Of a stretch of 64,000 nucleotides of DNA, positions 53,270 through 60,091 are shown piece after piece. The notes beneath the pieces are model-generated. The model saw nothing but the letters and a program-made list of their open reading frames with translations. It was not told the origin of the DNA and searched no databases. Numbering within the stretch: the stretch's first letter is position 1; each line of letters starts with the position of its first letter. Origin of the DNA: Bog-473 sp963751335 (GTDB taxonomy: Bacteria > Actinomycetota > Acidimicrobiia > Acidimicrobiales > RAAP-2); contig CAVVUB010000008.1 of NCBI GenBank assembly GCA_963751335.1, forward strand, positions 744,001 to 808,000, read 5' to 3'. Both the position numbers and the translations under genes were made by a program.

Positions 53270-53521
53270 ATGTGCCGGAACATCACCACGTTGCGCGGGC
53301 TCGAACCCGCGGCCACACTTCAAGAAATAGAGGCGGCGGCGCGCCAATACATCCGCAAGGTCAGTGGCGTGCAGTCCACCTCGGCCCAGACGGAGGAGGC
53401 CTTCGAGCGGGCCGTCGGCCTCGTCACCGAGGCCACGACCGAACTGCTGGCCGGGCTGCCCCCACGCAAGCAACCGCCGCCGACCGTCCCGCCGCTGCGT
53501 CGGCTGGCGGCGCGGCGATGA
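53270..53521 (+). CDS. DUF2277 family small protein
   Basis: An 83-residue protein with the DUF2277 signature MCRNITTLRGLEPAAT, EIEAAARQYIRKVSG, and a C-terminal proline-rich tail. Family members are short, mainly actinobacterial and of unknown function. ATG 53270 has TAGGGT (53258-53263) six bases upstream and no Shine-Dalgarno. Confidence 0.85.
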   Translation: MCRNITTLRGLEPAATLQEIEAAARQYIRKVSGVQSTSAQTEEAFERAVGLVTEATTELLAGLPPRKQPPPTVPPLRRLAARR

Positions 53522-53528
53522 ATATGTC

Positions 53529-53558
53529 TTGACAGTTATATACGTATAAAGTCATACT
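53529..53558 (+). promoter_or_regulatory. arsR-type promoter with palindrome
   Basis: TTGACA (53529-53534) and CATACT (53553-53558) are spaced by 18 bases and lie six bases before GTG 53565. The perfect palindrome TATACGTATA (53539-53548) sits in the spacer, a likely autoregulatory site. This AT-rich stretch stands out from the surrounding GC-rich DNA. Confidence 0.75.
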
Positions 53559-53564
53559 GGCTGT

Positions 53565-53891
53565 GTGACAGCCATGTTCGCGGTCCTCGCCGAGGAGAGT
53601 CGACGCCAGATCCTTGACCTCTTGGTCCAAGAAGAGCGCCCGGTGGGCGATCTCGTGACCCTGCTGCCGCTGAGCCAACCGGCCGTCTCCAAGCATTTGA
53701 GGGTCCTGCGCGAGGCGGGCCTGGTCGAGGTGCGCACCGACGCGCAGCGGCGCGTCTACTCGGTGTGCACCGAGCCCCTGCGTGAGGTGGACGACTGGCT
53801 CGAGCCCTACCGCCGTCAGTGGGCGGGCCACCTCGATGCGCTGGAGCGGCACCTCGACACCATGGACGACCAGGGAAAGGAGTCGCGATGA
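53565..53891 (+). CDS. ArsR family winged-helix repressor
   Basis: A 108-residue regulator with FAVLAEESRRQILDLLVQEE and the recognition helix region LSQPAVSKHLRVLREAGLV, wing VRTDAQRRVYSV. It has no metal-binding cysteines typical of metal sensors. It belongs to the ArsR/SRPBCC pairs in which an AHSA1-like protein is cotranscribed; here the partner overlaps by ATGA. GTG 53565 fits a leaderless start after the promoter at 53529. Confidence 0.92.
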   Translation: MTAMFAVLAEESRRQILDLLVQEERPVGDLVTLLPLSQPAVSKHLRVLREAGLVEVRTDAQRRVYSVCTEPLREVDDWLEPYRRQWAGHLDALERHLDTMDDQGKESR

Positions 53892-54406
53892 AAGAGGACG
53901 AGTTCGGCACCTTGGAGCGAGTCGGAGACGTCTCCATCCTGCGCTTTCGTCGTCGGCTCGAGCACTCCCGGGAAAAGGTCTGGACGGTGCTCACCGAGGA
54001 CGAGCACCTCGAAGGCTGGTTCCCCACGACTATCGAGGGTGCACGGGAAGCCGGCGCCGCACTGCATTTCTCGTTCCGGGAGGGCGAGGACGAGGCGTTC
54101 GACGGCGAGATGACGGCCTTCGACCCGCCCTCACTCATGGAGTTGCGCTGGTCGGACGATCTCCTGCGCTTCGAGCTGCAGGCCGATGGTGCCGGGTGTC
54201 TGCTGTCTTTGACGGTGACCTTCCCCGAATACGGGAAGGCCGCGCGCGATGCGGCGGGCTGGCACGTCTGCCTCGAACGACTGGCCTACCTCTGTGCGTC
54301 TGCTTCACCAGCCTGGCCACCGCGGGAGCGCTGGCGTGAGGTCCACCCGCGCTATGTGGAACGACTGGGCCCGAAGGCATCGGCCATCGGGCCGCCCCCG
54401 GAATGA
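53888..54406 (+). CDS. SRPBCC (AHSA1-like) domain protein
   Basis: A 172-residue START/Bet-v1-like protein. It shows RRLEHSREKVWTVLTEDEHLEGWFP and the DPPSLMELRWSDD strand-helix, typical of AHSA1-like members that bind hydrophobic ligands in a deep pocket. ATG 53888 overlaps the ArsR stop. The pair probably responds to a hydrophobic compound, with this protein binding or processing it; that is inference from similar pairs. Confidence 0.88.
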   Translation: MKEDEFGTLERVGDVSILRFRRRLEHSREKVWTVLTEDEHLEGWFPTTIEGAREAGAALHFSFREGEDEAFDGEMTAFDPPSLMELRWSDDLLRFELQADGAGCLLSLTVTFPEYGKAARDAAGWHVCLERLAYLCASASPAWPPRERWREVHPRYVERLGPKASAIGPPPE

Positions 54407-54458
54407 CAGCACGTCACCCCCTAGATTGGGCTGCACACCAAGGACGCCGGGAGTCTGC

Positions 54459-55379
54459 ATGAGCGTGAAGGGAAAGGTCGTCGTGATCACCGGCTCGAAT
54501 GTCGGGATCGGACTCGAGACGGCGGTCGCCATGGCCGCACAGGGAGCAACGACAATCCTCGCCTGTCGCAACCGGGACAAGGCGGAAGCGGCGGCCAAGG
54601 AAGTCACCCGCCGCACCTGGAACGACGACGTCCATGTGGTGACCCTGGACCTGGCCGATTTGGCATCCGTGGCCGCCGCGGCCGACGACATCCTGAGCCG
54701 CTGGCCCCGGCTCGACGTGCTGGTCAACAACGCGGGCGGGACCTGGTCCGGCCGGCAGGCAACGAAACAGGGCTTCGAGTACACGTTCGGCGTGAATCAC
54801 CTCGGCCACTTCTCCCTGACGAACCTGTTGCTGGCGCGCCTCGAGGCCAGTGCTCCGGCGCGGATCATCAACGTCACCTCGGTCGGCCACCACTTCGCGC
54901 GGAACGGGATGCGCTTTGACGACCTCCAGAGTGAGCGCGGGTATGACGCGATGGACGCCTACTGCCGCTCGAAGCTGGCGAACGTGCTGTTCACCCGACA
55001 GCTGGCCGCGCGACTTGGCGATCAGGCGGTGACCGTGAACGCCGTGCACCCCGGCCCGGTGCGCAGCGGGTTCGGGATGGACGGCGACCTGACTGGCTTC
55101 ATGGGATTCGGGATGAAGCTGGTGCGCCCCTTCGAGATCAGCGCCAAGCGGGGGGCGAAAACCTCGGTTTACCTGGCGTCCTCGCCCGAGGTGACGGGAA
55201 GGACCGGGATGTACTGGGTGCGGTCCAAGCCGGGCCACATGAGCCGCCGTGCCCGTGACGACGACGCGGCGGCCCGGCTGTGGACCGAGAGCGAGGCGTT
55301 GCTCTCCTCGGCCGGCTTCGCGCTGGCTTCGTCAGGCGGCCAGTGCACCCACGATGTAGGTGATGCACCCGCACAGTGA
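54459..55379 (+). CDS. Short-chain dehydrogenase (retinol dehydrogenase/WWOX-like SDR)
   Basis: A 306-residue SDR with VVVITGSNVGIGLETAVA, LACRNRDKAEAA (an arginine after the second strand, so NADPH is likely), LVNNAG, NVTSVGHH and YCRSKLANVLFTRQLA. The pattern matches retinol dehydrogenase-like reductases. The last 16 codons run antiparallel over the 3' end of serC (48-base overlap). The substrate is unknown; it may belong to the preceding ArsR operon, though a 52-base gap separates them. Confidence 0.88.
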   Translation: MSVKGKVVVITGSNVGIGLETAVAMAAQGATTILACRNRDKAEAAAKEVTRRTWNDDVHVVTLDLADLASVAAAADDILSRWPRLDVLVNNAGGTWSGRQATKQGFEYTFGVNHLGHFSLTNLLLARLEASAPARIINVTSVGHHFARNGMRFDDLQSERGYDAMDAYCRSKLANVLFTRQLAARLGDQAVTVNAVHPGPVRSGFGMDGDLTGFMGFGMKLVRPFEISAKRGAKTSVYLASSPEVTGRTGMYWVRSKPGHMSRRARDDDAAARLWTESEALLSSAGFALASSGGQCTHDVGDAPAQ

Positions 55380-56489
55380 TGCGACGTCGTCGGGCTCGAT
55401 CGCAGGGAACATCGCGATGCGCAGCTGGTTCCGCCCGAGCTTCCGGTACGGCTCCGTGTCGACGATGCCGTGAGCCCGAAGCACGGCGGCCACCGTCGCG
55501 GCGTCCACCGCGTCGACGAAGTCGATCGTGCCCACGACATGGCTCCGGTCGGCCGGGTTCGTGACGAAAGGCCGGGCAAAGTCGGACTGCTCGGCCCAGG
55601 TGTAGAGGATCTCGGCCGAGCGGTCGGAGCGCGAGGCGGTCCACTCGAGGCCGCCGTTGTCGTTCATCCAGTCCAGCTGCTCGGCCAAGAGGAAGATGGT
55701 GGCCAGGGCCGGGGTGTTGTAGGTCTGGTCCAAGACCGAGTTGTCGATTGCAGTCTTGAGGTCGAGGAACGTCGGGATCCAGCGCCCGGAGGCGGCGATG
55801 CGCTCCACCCGCTCCAGCGCGGCGGGGGACATCAGCGCGATCCAGAGGCCGCCGTCGCTGGCAAAGCACTTCTGCGGCGCCAGGTAGTAGGCGTCGAACT
55901 CGGACGGATCGACGCGCAGACCCCCGGCCCCCGAGGTTCCGTCCACGGCCACGAGGCCGCCCCCGTCCTCGGGTCGGGCGGCGCCCCTGGGCCGGGCGAT
56001 GGTCATGGCGACCCCGGTCGACGTCTCGTTGTGCGTGAGGGCGTAGAGATCCACGGAGGGGTCGGCCACCGGCACCGGGTGCGTGCCCACGTCGGACTCG
56101 ATGATCTGGGGATCCTTGAGGTGCGGCGCCGCCTTCACACAGGAGGCGAACTTCGAGGAGAACTCGCCGAAGCTGAGGTGCTGGCTCTGCTCCTCGACGA
56201 GGCCGAAGGTGGCGGCGTCCCAGAAGCAGGTGGTCCCGCCGTTGCCGAGCACCACCTCGTATCCCTCTGGGAGCGAGAAGAGTTGGCGCATCCCCGCACG
56301 CACCCGACCCACCTGAGACTTCACCGTTTTCTGGCGGTGACTCGTACCGAGGTAGGCCCCGGCCACCTCGGCCAGCGCCGTCATCTGGGCGGGACGCACC
56401 TTGGACGGGCCGGACCCGAAACGGCCGTCGGAAGGGAGGAGCTCGGCGGGAATCGTGATGTCGGGGGTGTCTGGCACGTATGAGATCAT
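55332..56489 (-). CDS. serC: Phosphoserine aminotransferase, mycobacterial type
   Basis: A 385-residue PLP enzyme that makes phosphoserine from phosphohydroxypyruvate with glutamate. It begins near DITIPAELLPSDGRFGSGPS, and has the PLP-binding lysine in YLAPQKCFASDGGLW, as in M. tuberculosis SerC. Its product chain is completed by serA, 1.3 kb away on the other strand. The ATG at 56489-56487 overlaps the ATG of the divergent aminotransferase (56488). A GTG at about 56477 is another start. Confidence 0.93.
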   Translation of the reverse strand: MISYVPDTPDITIPAELLPSDGRFGSGPSKVRPAQMTALAEVAGAYLGTSHRQKTVKSQVGRVRAGMRQLFSLPEGYEVVLGNGGTTCFWDAATFGLVEEQSQHLSFGEFSSKFASCVKAAPHLKDPQIIESDVGTHPVPVADPSVDLYALTHNETSTGVAMTIARPRGAARPEDGGGLVAVDGTSGAGGLRVDPSEFDAYYLAPQKCFASDGGLWIALMSPAALERVERIAASGRWIPTFLDLKTAIDNSVLDQTYNTPALATIFLLAEQLDWMNDNGGLEWTASRSDRSAEILYTWAEQSDFARPFVTNPADRSHVVGTIDFVDAVDAATVAAVLRAHGIVDTEPYRKLGRNQLRIAMFPAIEPDDVASLCGCITYIVGALAA

Positions 56490-57726
56490 GACATCCGTGA
56501 CGAGGATCCCTACCCCGACCGAGCTCCGTCGCATCTCGCGGCGGGCGTCCGCGGTGGCGCCCTCGGCGACGCTGGCCGTGGATGCCAAGGCCAAGGCTCT
56601 CCAGGCGGCCGGCGAGCTCGTCATCGGTTTCGGGGCGGGCGAGCCGGATTTCCCCACACCCCCCCACATCGTGGAGGCGGCCGTGGTGGCGTGTCGCGAA
56701 CCGGCCAACCACCGTTACACCCCGACCGCCGGGATCCCCGCCCTACGAGAGGCGATCGCCGCCAAGACACAACGCGACTCGGGCTTCACCGTCAAGCCGT
56801 CACAGGTGCTGGTGACAAACGGCGGCAAGCAGGCCGTCGCCAACGCCTTCGCCGTCCTGTGCGACCCCGGCGACGAGGTCATCGTCCTGGCCCCGTATTG
56901 GACGACCTACCCCGAATCCATCGCCTTGGCCGGGGGCACACCCGTCGTGGTGACCTCGGACGAGACGACCGGATTCCGATCGTCGGTCGAAGACCTCGAG
57001 GCGGCGTGGACCCCGAACACGAAGGCGCTCCTCTTCGTCTCGCCCTCCAACCCGACCGGCGCCGTCTACCCACGCGGGGAGATCGAAGCGATCGGTCGCT
57101 GGGCCCTCGAGCGCGGGATCTGGGTGCTGACCGACGAGATCTACGAACACCTGGTCTACGGCGGCGCTGAGCACCAGTCCATGCCCGTGCTGGTCCCCGA
57201 ACTGGCCGATCGTTGTCTGGTGGCCAACGGTGTGGCCAAGACCTATGCCATGACCGGATGGCGCGTCGGGTGGCTCATCGGTCCTGATGATGCCATCGCC
57301 GCCGCCACCAACATCCAGAGTCACGAGACGTCCAACGTGTCCAACGTGTCCCAACGGGCCGCGCTCGCCGCCGTGTCCGGCGGCCTCGAGGACGTGGCCA
57401 TGATGCGCGCCGCGTTCGACCGGCGTCGCCAGACGATCGTGGGCATGCTCAACGCGATCGACGGCGTGGTCTGCGTCGAGCCCGAGGGTGCGTTCTACGC
57501 CTATCCCTCGGTCAAGGGGCTCCTCGGACGCTCCATCCGCGGCCAGCGGCCGAGCAGCAGCGCCGAACTGGCGGAGCTCTGCATCAACGAGGCCAAGGTG
57601 GCAGTCGTGCCGGGCGAGGCCTTCGGCGCACCTGGCTACTTCAGGATGTCCTATGCGCTGGGCGACGGCGACCTGGTCGAAGGCGTCTCCCGGCTGGCCG
57701 AACTCTTCGCCGAAGCGCAAGACTGA
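56488..57726 (+). CDS. Class I aminotransferase (aspartate aminotransferase-like)
   Basis: A 412-residue fold type I aminotransferase of the Ib subgroup. It has VIGFGAGEPDFPTPPHIVEA, YTPTAGIPALREAIAAK, SPSNPTGAVYPR, DEIYEHLVYGG and the PLP lysine in NGVAKTYAMTGWRVGW. It probably exchanges amino groups between aspartate and 2-oxoglutarate, and may have broader use next to serC and serA. The start ATG 56488 overlaps the serC ATG; GTG 56497 in the same frame is another candidate. serA follows after 36 bases. Confidence 0.92.
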   Translation: MTSVTRIPTPTELRRISRRASAVAPSATLAVDAKAKALQAAGELVIGFGAGEPDFPTPPHIVEAAVVACREPANHRYTPTAGIPALREAIAAKTQRDSGFTVKPSQVLVTNGGKQAVANAFAVLCDPGDEVIVLAPYWTTYPESIALAGGTPVVVTSDETTGFRSSVEDLEAAWTPNTKALLFVSPSNPTGAVYPRGEIEAIGRWALERGIWVLTDEIYEHLVYGGAEHQSMPVLVPELADRCLVANGVAKTYAMTGWRVGWLIGPDDAIAAATNIQSHETSNVSNVSQRAALAAVSGGLEDVAMMRAAFDRRRQTIVGMLNAIDGVVCVEPEGAFYAYPSVKGLLGRSIRGQRPSSSAELAELCINEAKVAVVPGEAFGAPGYFRMSYALGDGDLVEGVSRLAELFAEAQD

Positions 57727-57762
57727 GACCTCGGACGGCGGGGGAGTAAGGAGACCACCGCG

Positions 57763-59334
57763 GTGGCACGGGTATTGGTAACCGAGAAGATCGCCCAGAG
57801 CGGGCTCGACCTGCTCAGTCGGGCCGGCCACGAGGTCGACATCGCCGAGGGCCTCAGTCCCGAGCAGCTGCTCGAGACCGTCGTCGGGGCCCAGGCCCTG
57901 ATCATCCGCTCCGCCACCCAGGTGACGGCCGAGGTCCTGGCCGCAGGAACCAGCCTCGTGGTGGTGGGCCGGGCCGGGGTCGGGCTCGACAACGTCGACG
58001 TGGCGGCGGCCACCGAGCGCGGGGTCATGGTGGTCAACGCGCCCACCTCGAACATCCTCTCGGTCGCGGAGCAGGCCATGGCCCTGCTCCTGGCCCAGGC
58101 CCGCAACATCCCGCAGGCCCACTCGGCCCTGGTGGCCGGGCGTTGGGAGCGCTCCAAGTGGGAGGGGGTCGAGCTACACGGCAAAGTGCTCGGCGTGGTC
58201 GGCCTGGGTCGGGCCGGTTCGCTGGTGGCCCAGCGGGCGCACGCCTTCGGCATGGAACTGATCGGCTACGACCCGTTCGTCTCCCAGGACCGGGCCCGGG
58301 CCATGGGCGTGCGGCTGGTCAGCATCGAAGAGCTCGTGGCCGAAGCCGACTTCGTCTCCATCCATACCCCGAAGACACCCGAGACGATCGGGCTCTTCGG
58401 GCGTGATCTGTTGGCCAAGGCCAAACCGGGCATCCGCATCGTCAACACCGCCCGTGGGGGCATCGTGGACGAGGAGGCGCTGGCCGACGCCATTCGTGAC
58501 GGGATCGTCGCCGGGGCCGGCCTCGACGTCTTCGCACGGGAACCCTGCACCGAGTCGCCCCTCTTCGAGCTGCCCCAGGTGGTGGTGTCACCACACCTCG
58601 GCGCCTCCACGGAGGAAGCGCAGGACAAGGCGGGCGTCACCATCGCCGAGATGGTGCTGCTGGCCCTCGACGGTGACTTCGTCCCCTACGCGGTCAACGT
58701 GGCCGCCCGTGACGTCTCCGACGCCGTGCGCGCCTTCCTGGGACTCTCCGAGCAGCTCGGTCGCTTCTTCGTCGGGCTGCACGACGGGCTGCCCGACTCG
58801 CTCGAGATCGAGTACGAGGGCGATCTGGCGGCTGAGAACACCGGCATCCTGACCCTCTCCGCGCTCAAGGGCATCTTCGGAGGGAGCACTGAAGAGCCGG
58901 TGTCCTACGTCAACGCGCCTCAATTGGCTGAACAGCGCGGACTGGCGGTGCGGGAGTCCTCGACGTCGACGTCCCCCGACTACAAGTCGCTCATCACGTT
59001 GCGGTCGAACTCCCACGCAGTCGCGGGAACGCTCATCACCGCCGGCGTGCGTATCGAGCCGCGCATCGTCATGGTCGACGAGCACGTGGTCGAAGTCCCT
59101 CCGTCGGAGCACATGCTCGTCGTGCGGAACGACGATCGGCCCGGTGTGATCGGGGTCGTGGGCACGGCCCTCGGCCTGGCCGACGTGTCCATCTCGTCCA
59201 TGGCCGTTGGGCCGAGTCCCGGGACGGCGACGGCGATGATGGTCATCTCGACAGCCTCGCTGGCGCCCGACGTCGTCGTCGAGCAGTTACGCGGCGACGA
59301 CGGCATTCTCGACATCCACCGCGTCACCCTCTGA
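57763..59334 (+). CDS. serA: D-3-phosphoglycerate dehydrogenase
   Basis: A 523-residue enzyme of the long type I form, first step of serine synthesis. It has the NAD-binding GVVGLGRAGSLVA, NTARGGIVDEEAL, the catalytic histidine in VSPHLGASTEEAQ, an intervening ASB domain (residues about 320-450) and a C-terminal ACT domain (MLVVRNDDRPGVIGVVG), which gives serine feedback in other actinobacteria. GTG 57763 has AAGGAG at 57748-57753. Confidence 0.96.
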   Translation: MARVLVTEKIAQSGLDLLSRAGHEVDIAEGLSPEQLLETVVGAQALIIRSATQVTAEVLAAGTSLVVVGRAGVGLDNVDVAAATERGVMVVNAPTSNILSVAEQAMALLLAQARNIPQAHSALVAGRWERSKWEGVELHGKVLGVVGLGRAGSLVAQRAHAFGMELIGYDPFVSQDRARAMGVRLVSIEELVAEADFVSIHTPKTPETIGLFGRDLLAKAKPGIRIVNTARGGIVDEEALADAIRDGIVAGAGLDVFAREPCTESPLFELPQVVVSPHLGASTEEAQDKAGVTIAEMVLLALDGDFVPYAVNVAARDVSDAVRAFLGLSEQLGRFFVGLHDGLPDSLEIEYEGDLAAENTGILTLSALKGIFGGSTEEPVSYVNAPQLAEQRGLAVRESSTSTSPDYKSLITLRSNSHAVAGTLITAGVRIEPRIVMVDEHVVEVPPSEHMLVVRNDDRPGVIGVVGTALGLADVSISSMAVGPSPGTATAMMVISTASLAPDVVVEQLRGDDGILDIHRVTL

Positions 59335-59345
59335 TCCGACCGTCC

Positions 59346-59521
59346 TCAGGACCCGGGCTTGCGGGGCACCGCCGGCCAGGTGTCGAGGCTGCCGATCACC
59401 GGCTCGTGGCCATTGGCGGGGATCTCCCGTTGCGGTGCCCGGTCGAGCAAGACGCGCGGACGACGGCCAGCACGGCGATCACGATCAGAGCGCGGAACAG
59501 CGACGAGAGGAGACGGCGCAT
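59346..59521 (-). CDS. Short hypothetical membrane protein, frameshifted
   Basis: From ATG 59521 the frame gives MRRLLSSLFRALIVIAVLAVV, a signal-anchor-like hydrophobic start. The remainder (VLLDRAPQREIPANGHEP, then LDTWPAVPRKPGS) is in another frame and stops at 59346. Restoring one lost base at about 59455-59461 gives a protein of about 58 residues. The VPRKP ending and acidic centre recall short conserved actinobacterial proteins, but I cannot name the family. Confidence 0.5.
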
Positions 59522-59543
59522 GCGTCCACGGTAGCGTGCCGCC

Positions 59544-59900
59544 ATGGCCACCCTGCGCAGCATCGCCCCCATCTTCCCGACCTCGGACCTGGAGGCCATG
59601 CGGTCGCACTACGAGGCGCTCGGCTTCACCGTCGCGGTCCACGCCGGCGGGTACGCCAGCGCCGCTCGTGACGGCGTCCAGATCCACTTCCGCCTCGATC
59701 CCGAGCTGGAATCGGCGGGTGAGCGGGGGGCCGCCTACATCGGGGTGGACGACGCGGACTCCCTCCACGCGGAATGGCGGGCCGCCGGAGTGGGGGAGAC
59801 CGATGACCTCTTCGATCCCGGTTTCGCGGTCTGGGAGGCGGCACACCATGACTCCGATGGGAACCTGCTGCGCTTCGGTTCACCCATGAGACGCTCTTGA
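59544..59900 (+). CDS. VOC family protein (bleomycin resistance-like)
   Basis: A 118-residue single VOC module: RSIAPIFPTSDLEAMRSHYEALGF at the first beta-alpha unit and AHHDSDGNLLRFGSP at the C-terminus. Proteins of this size bind drugs or act as small metal-dependent lyases as dimers. ATG 59544 has TAGCGT (59532-59537) six bases upstream. Its stop TGA overlaps the -35 of the leuA promoter. Confidence 0.85.
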   Translation: MATLRSIAPIFPTSDLEAMRSHYEALGFTVAVHAGGYASAARDGVQIHFRLDPELESAGERGAAYIGVDDADSLHAEWRAAGVGETDDLFDPGFAVWEAAHHDSDGNLLRFGSPMRRS

Positions 59901-59925
59901 CGGTCCGCGCTACCGGTGCGACAAT
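59897..59925 (+). promoter_or_regulatory. leuA promoter
   Basis: TTGACG (59897-59902) and GACAAT (59920-59925) have a 17-base spacer. The predicted start is at about 59932, two or three bases before the leader ATG at 59935, so the leader RNA is nearly leaderless. Confidence 0.75.
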
Positions 59926-59934
59926 CTGCACGTC

Positions 59935-59970
59935 ATGAAGACACTCACGTCCGACCTGCTGCTTACCTGA
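59935..59970 (+). CDS. leuA leader peptide
   Basis: An 11-codon ORF, MKTLTSDLLLT, with three consecutive leucine codons (CTG CTG CTT) before the stop at 59968-59970. It precedes a perfect inverted repeat and a strong terminator, the layout of a leucine attenuator. Confidence 0.88.
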   Translation: MKTLTSDLLLT

Positions 59971-59972
59971 CG

Positions 59973-59994
59973 GCGAACGCCACATCGCGTTCGC
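59973..59994 (+). promoter_or_regulatory. leuA leader hairpin
   Basis: GCGAACGC (59973-59980) and GCGTTCGC (59987-59994) are perfect inverted repeats with a six-base loop, placed between the leader stop and the terminator. It is the likely pause or competing hairpin of the attenuator. Confidence 0.75.
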
Positions 59995-59998
59995 TCGC

Positions 59999-60031
59999 AA
60001 CCTCCTGTGCCGAAAGGCCAGGGGGTTTTTT
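59999..60031 (+). terminator. leuA attenuator terminator
   Basis: AACCTCCTG (59999-60007) pairs with CAGGGGGTT (60019-60027); inside it GCC-GAAA-GGC (60009-60018) makes a GNRA-capped extension. A run of six T (60026-60031) follows. The hairpin lies 61 bases before the leuA ATG. Confidence 0.9.
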
Positions 60032-60091
60032 GTTGGGCCAGGACCAGGACGGCCGAGAGAGATAGACGACACATGAAGGGAAACCCGAAAC

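Noticed and set aside
57325..57356. Nine-base duplication (TCCAACGTG) in the aminotransferase gene
   Set aside because: It encodes a short SNVSNVS stretch in a region that is normally similar in this enzyme family; likely natural sequence.
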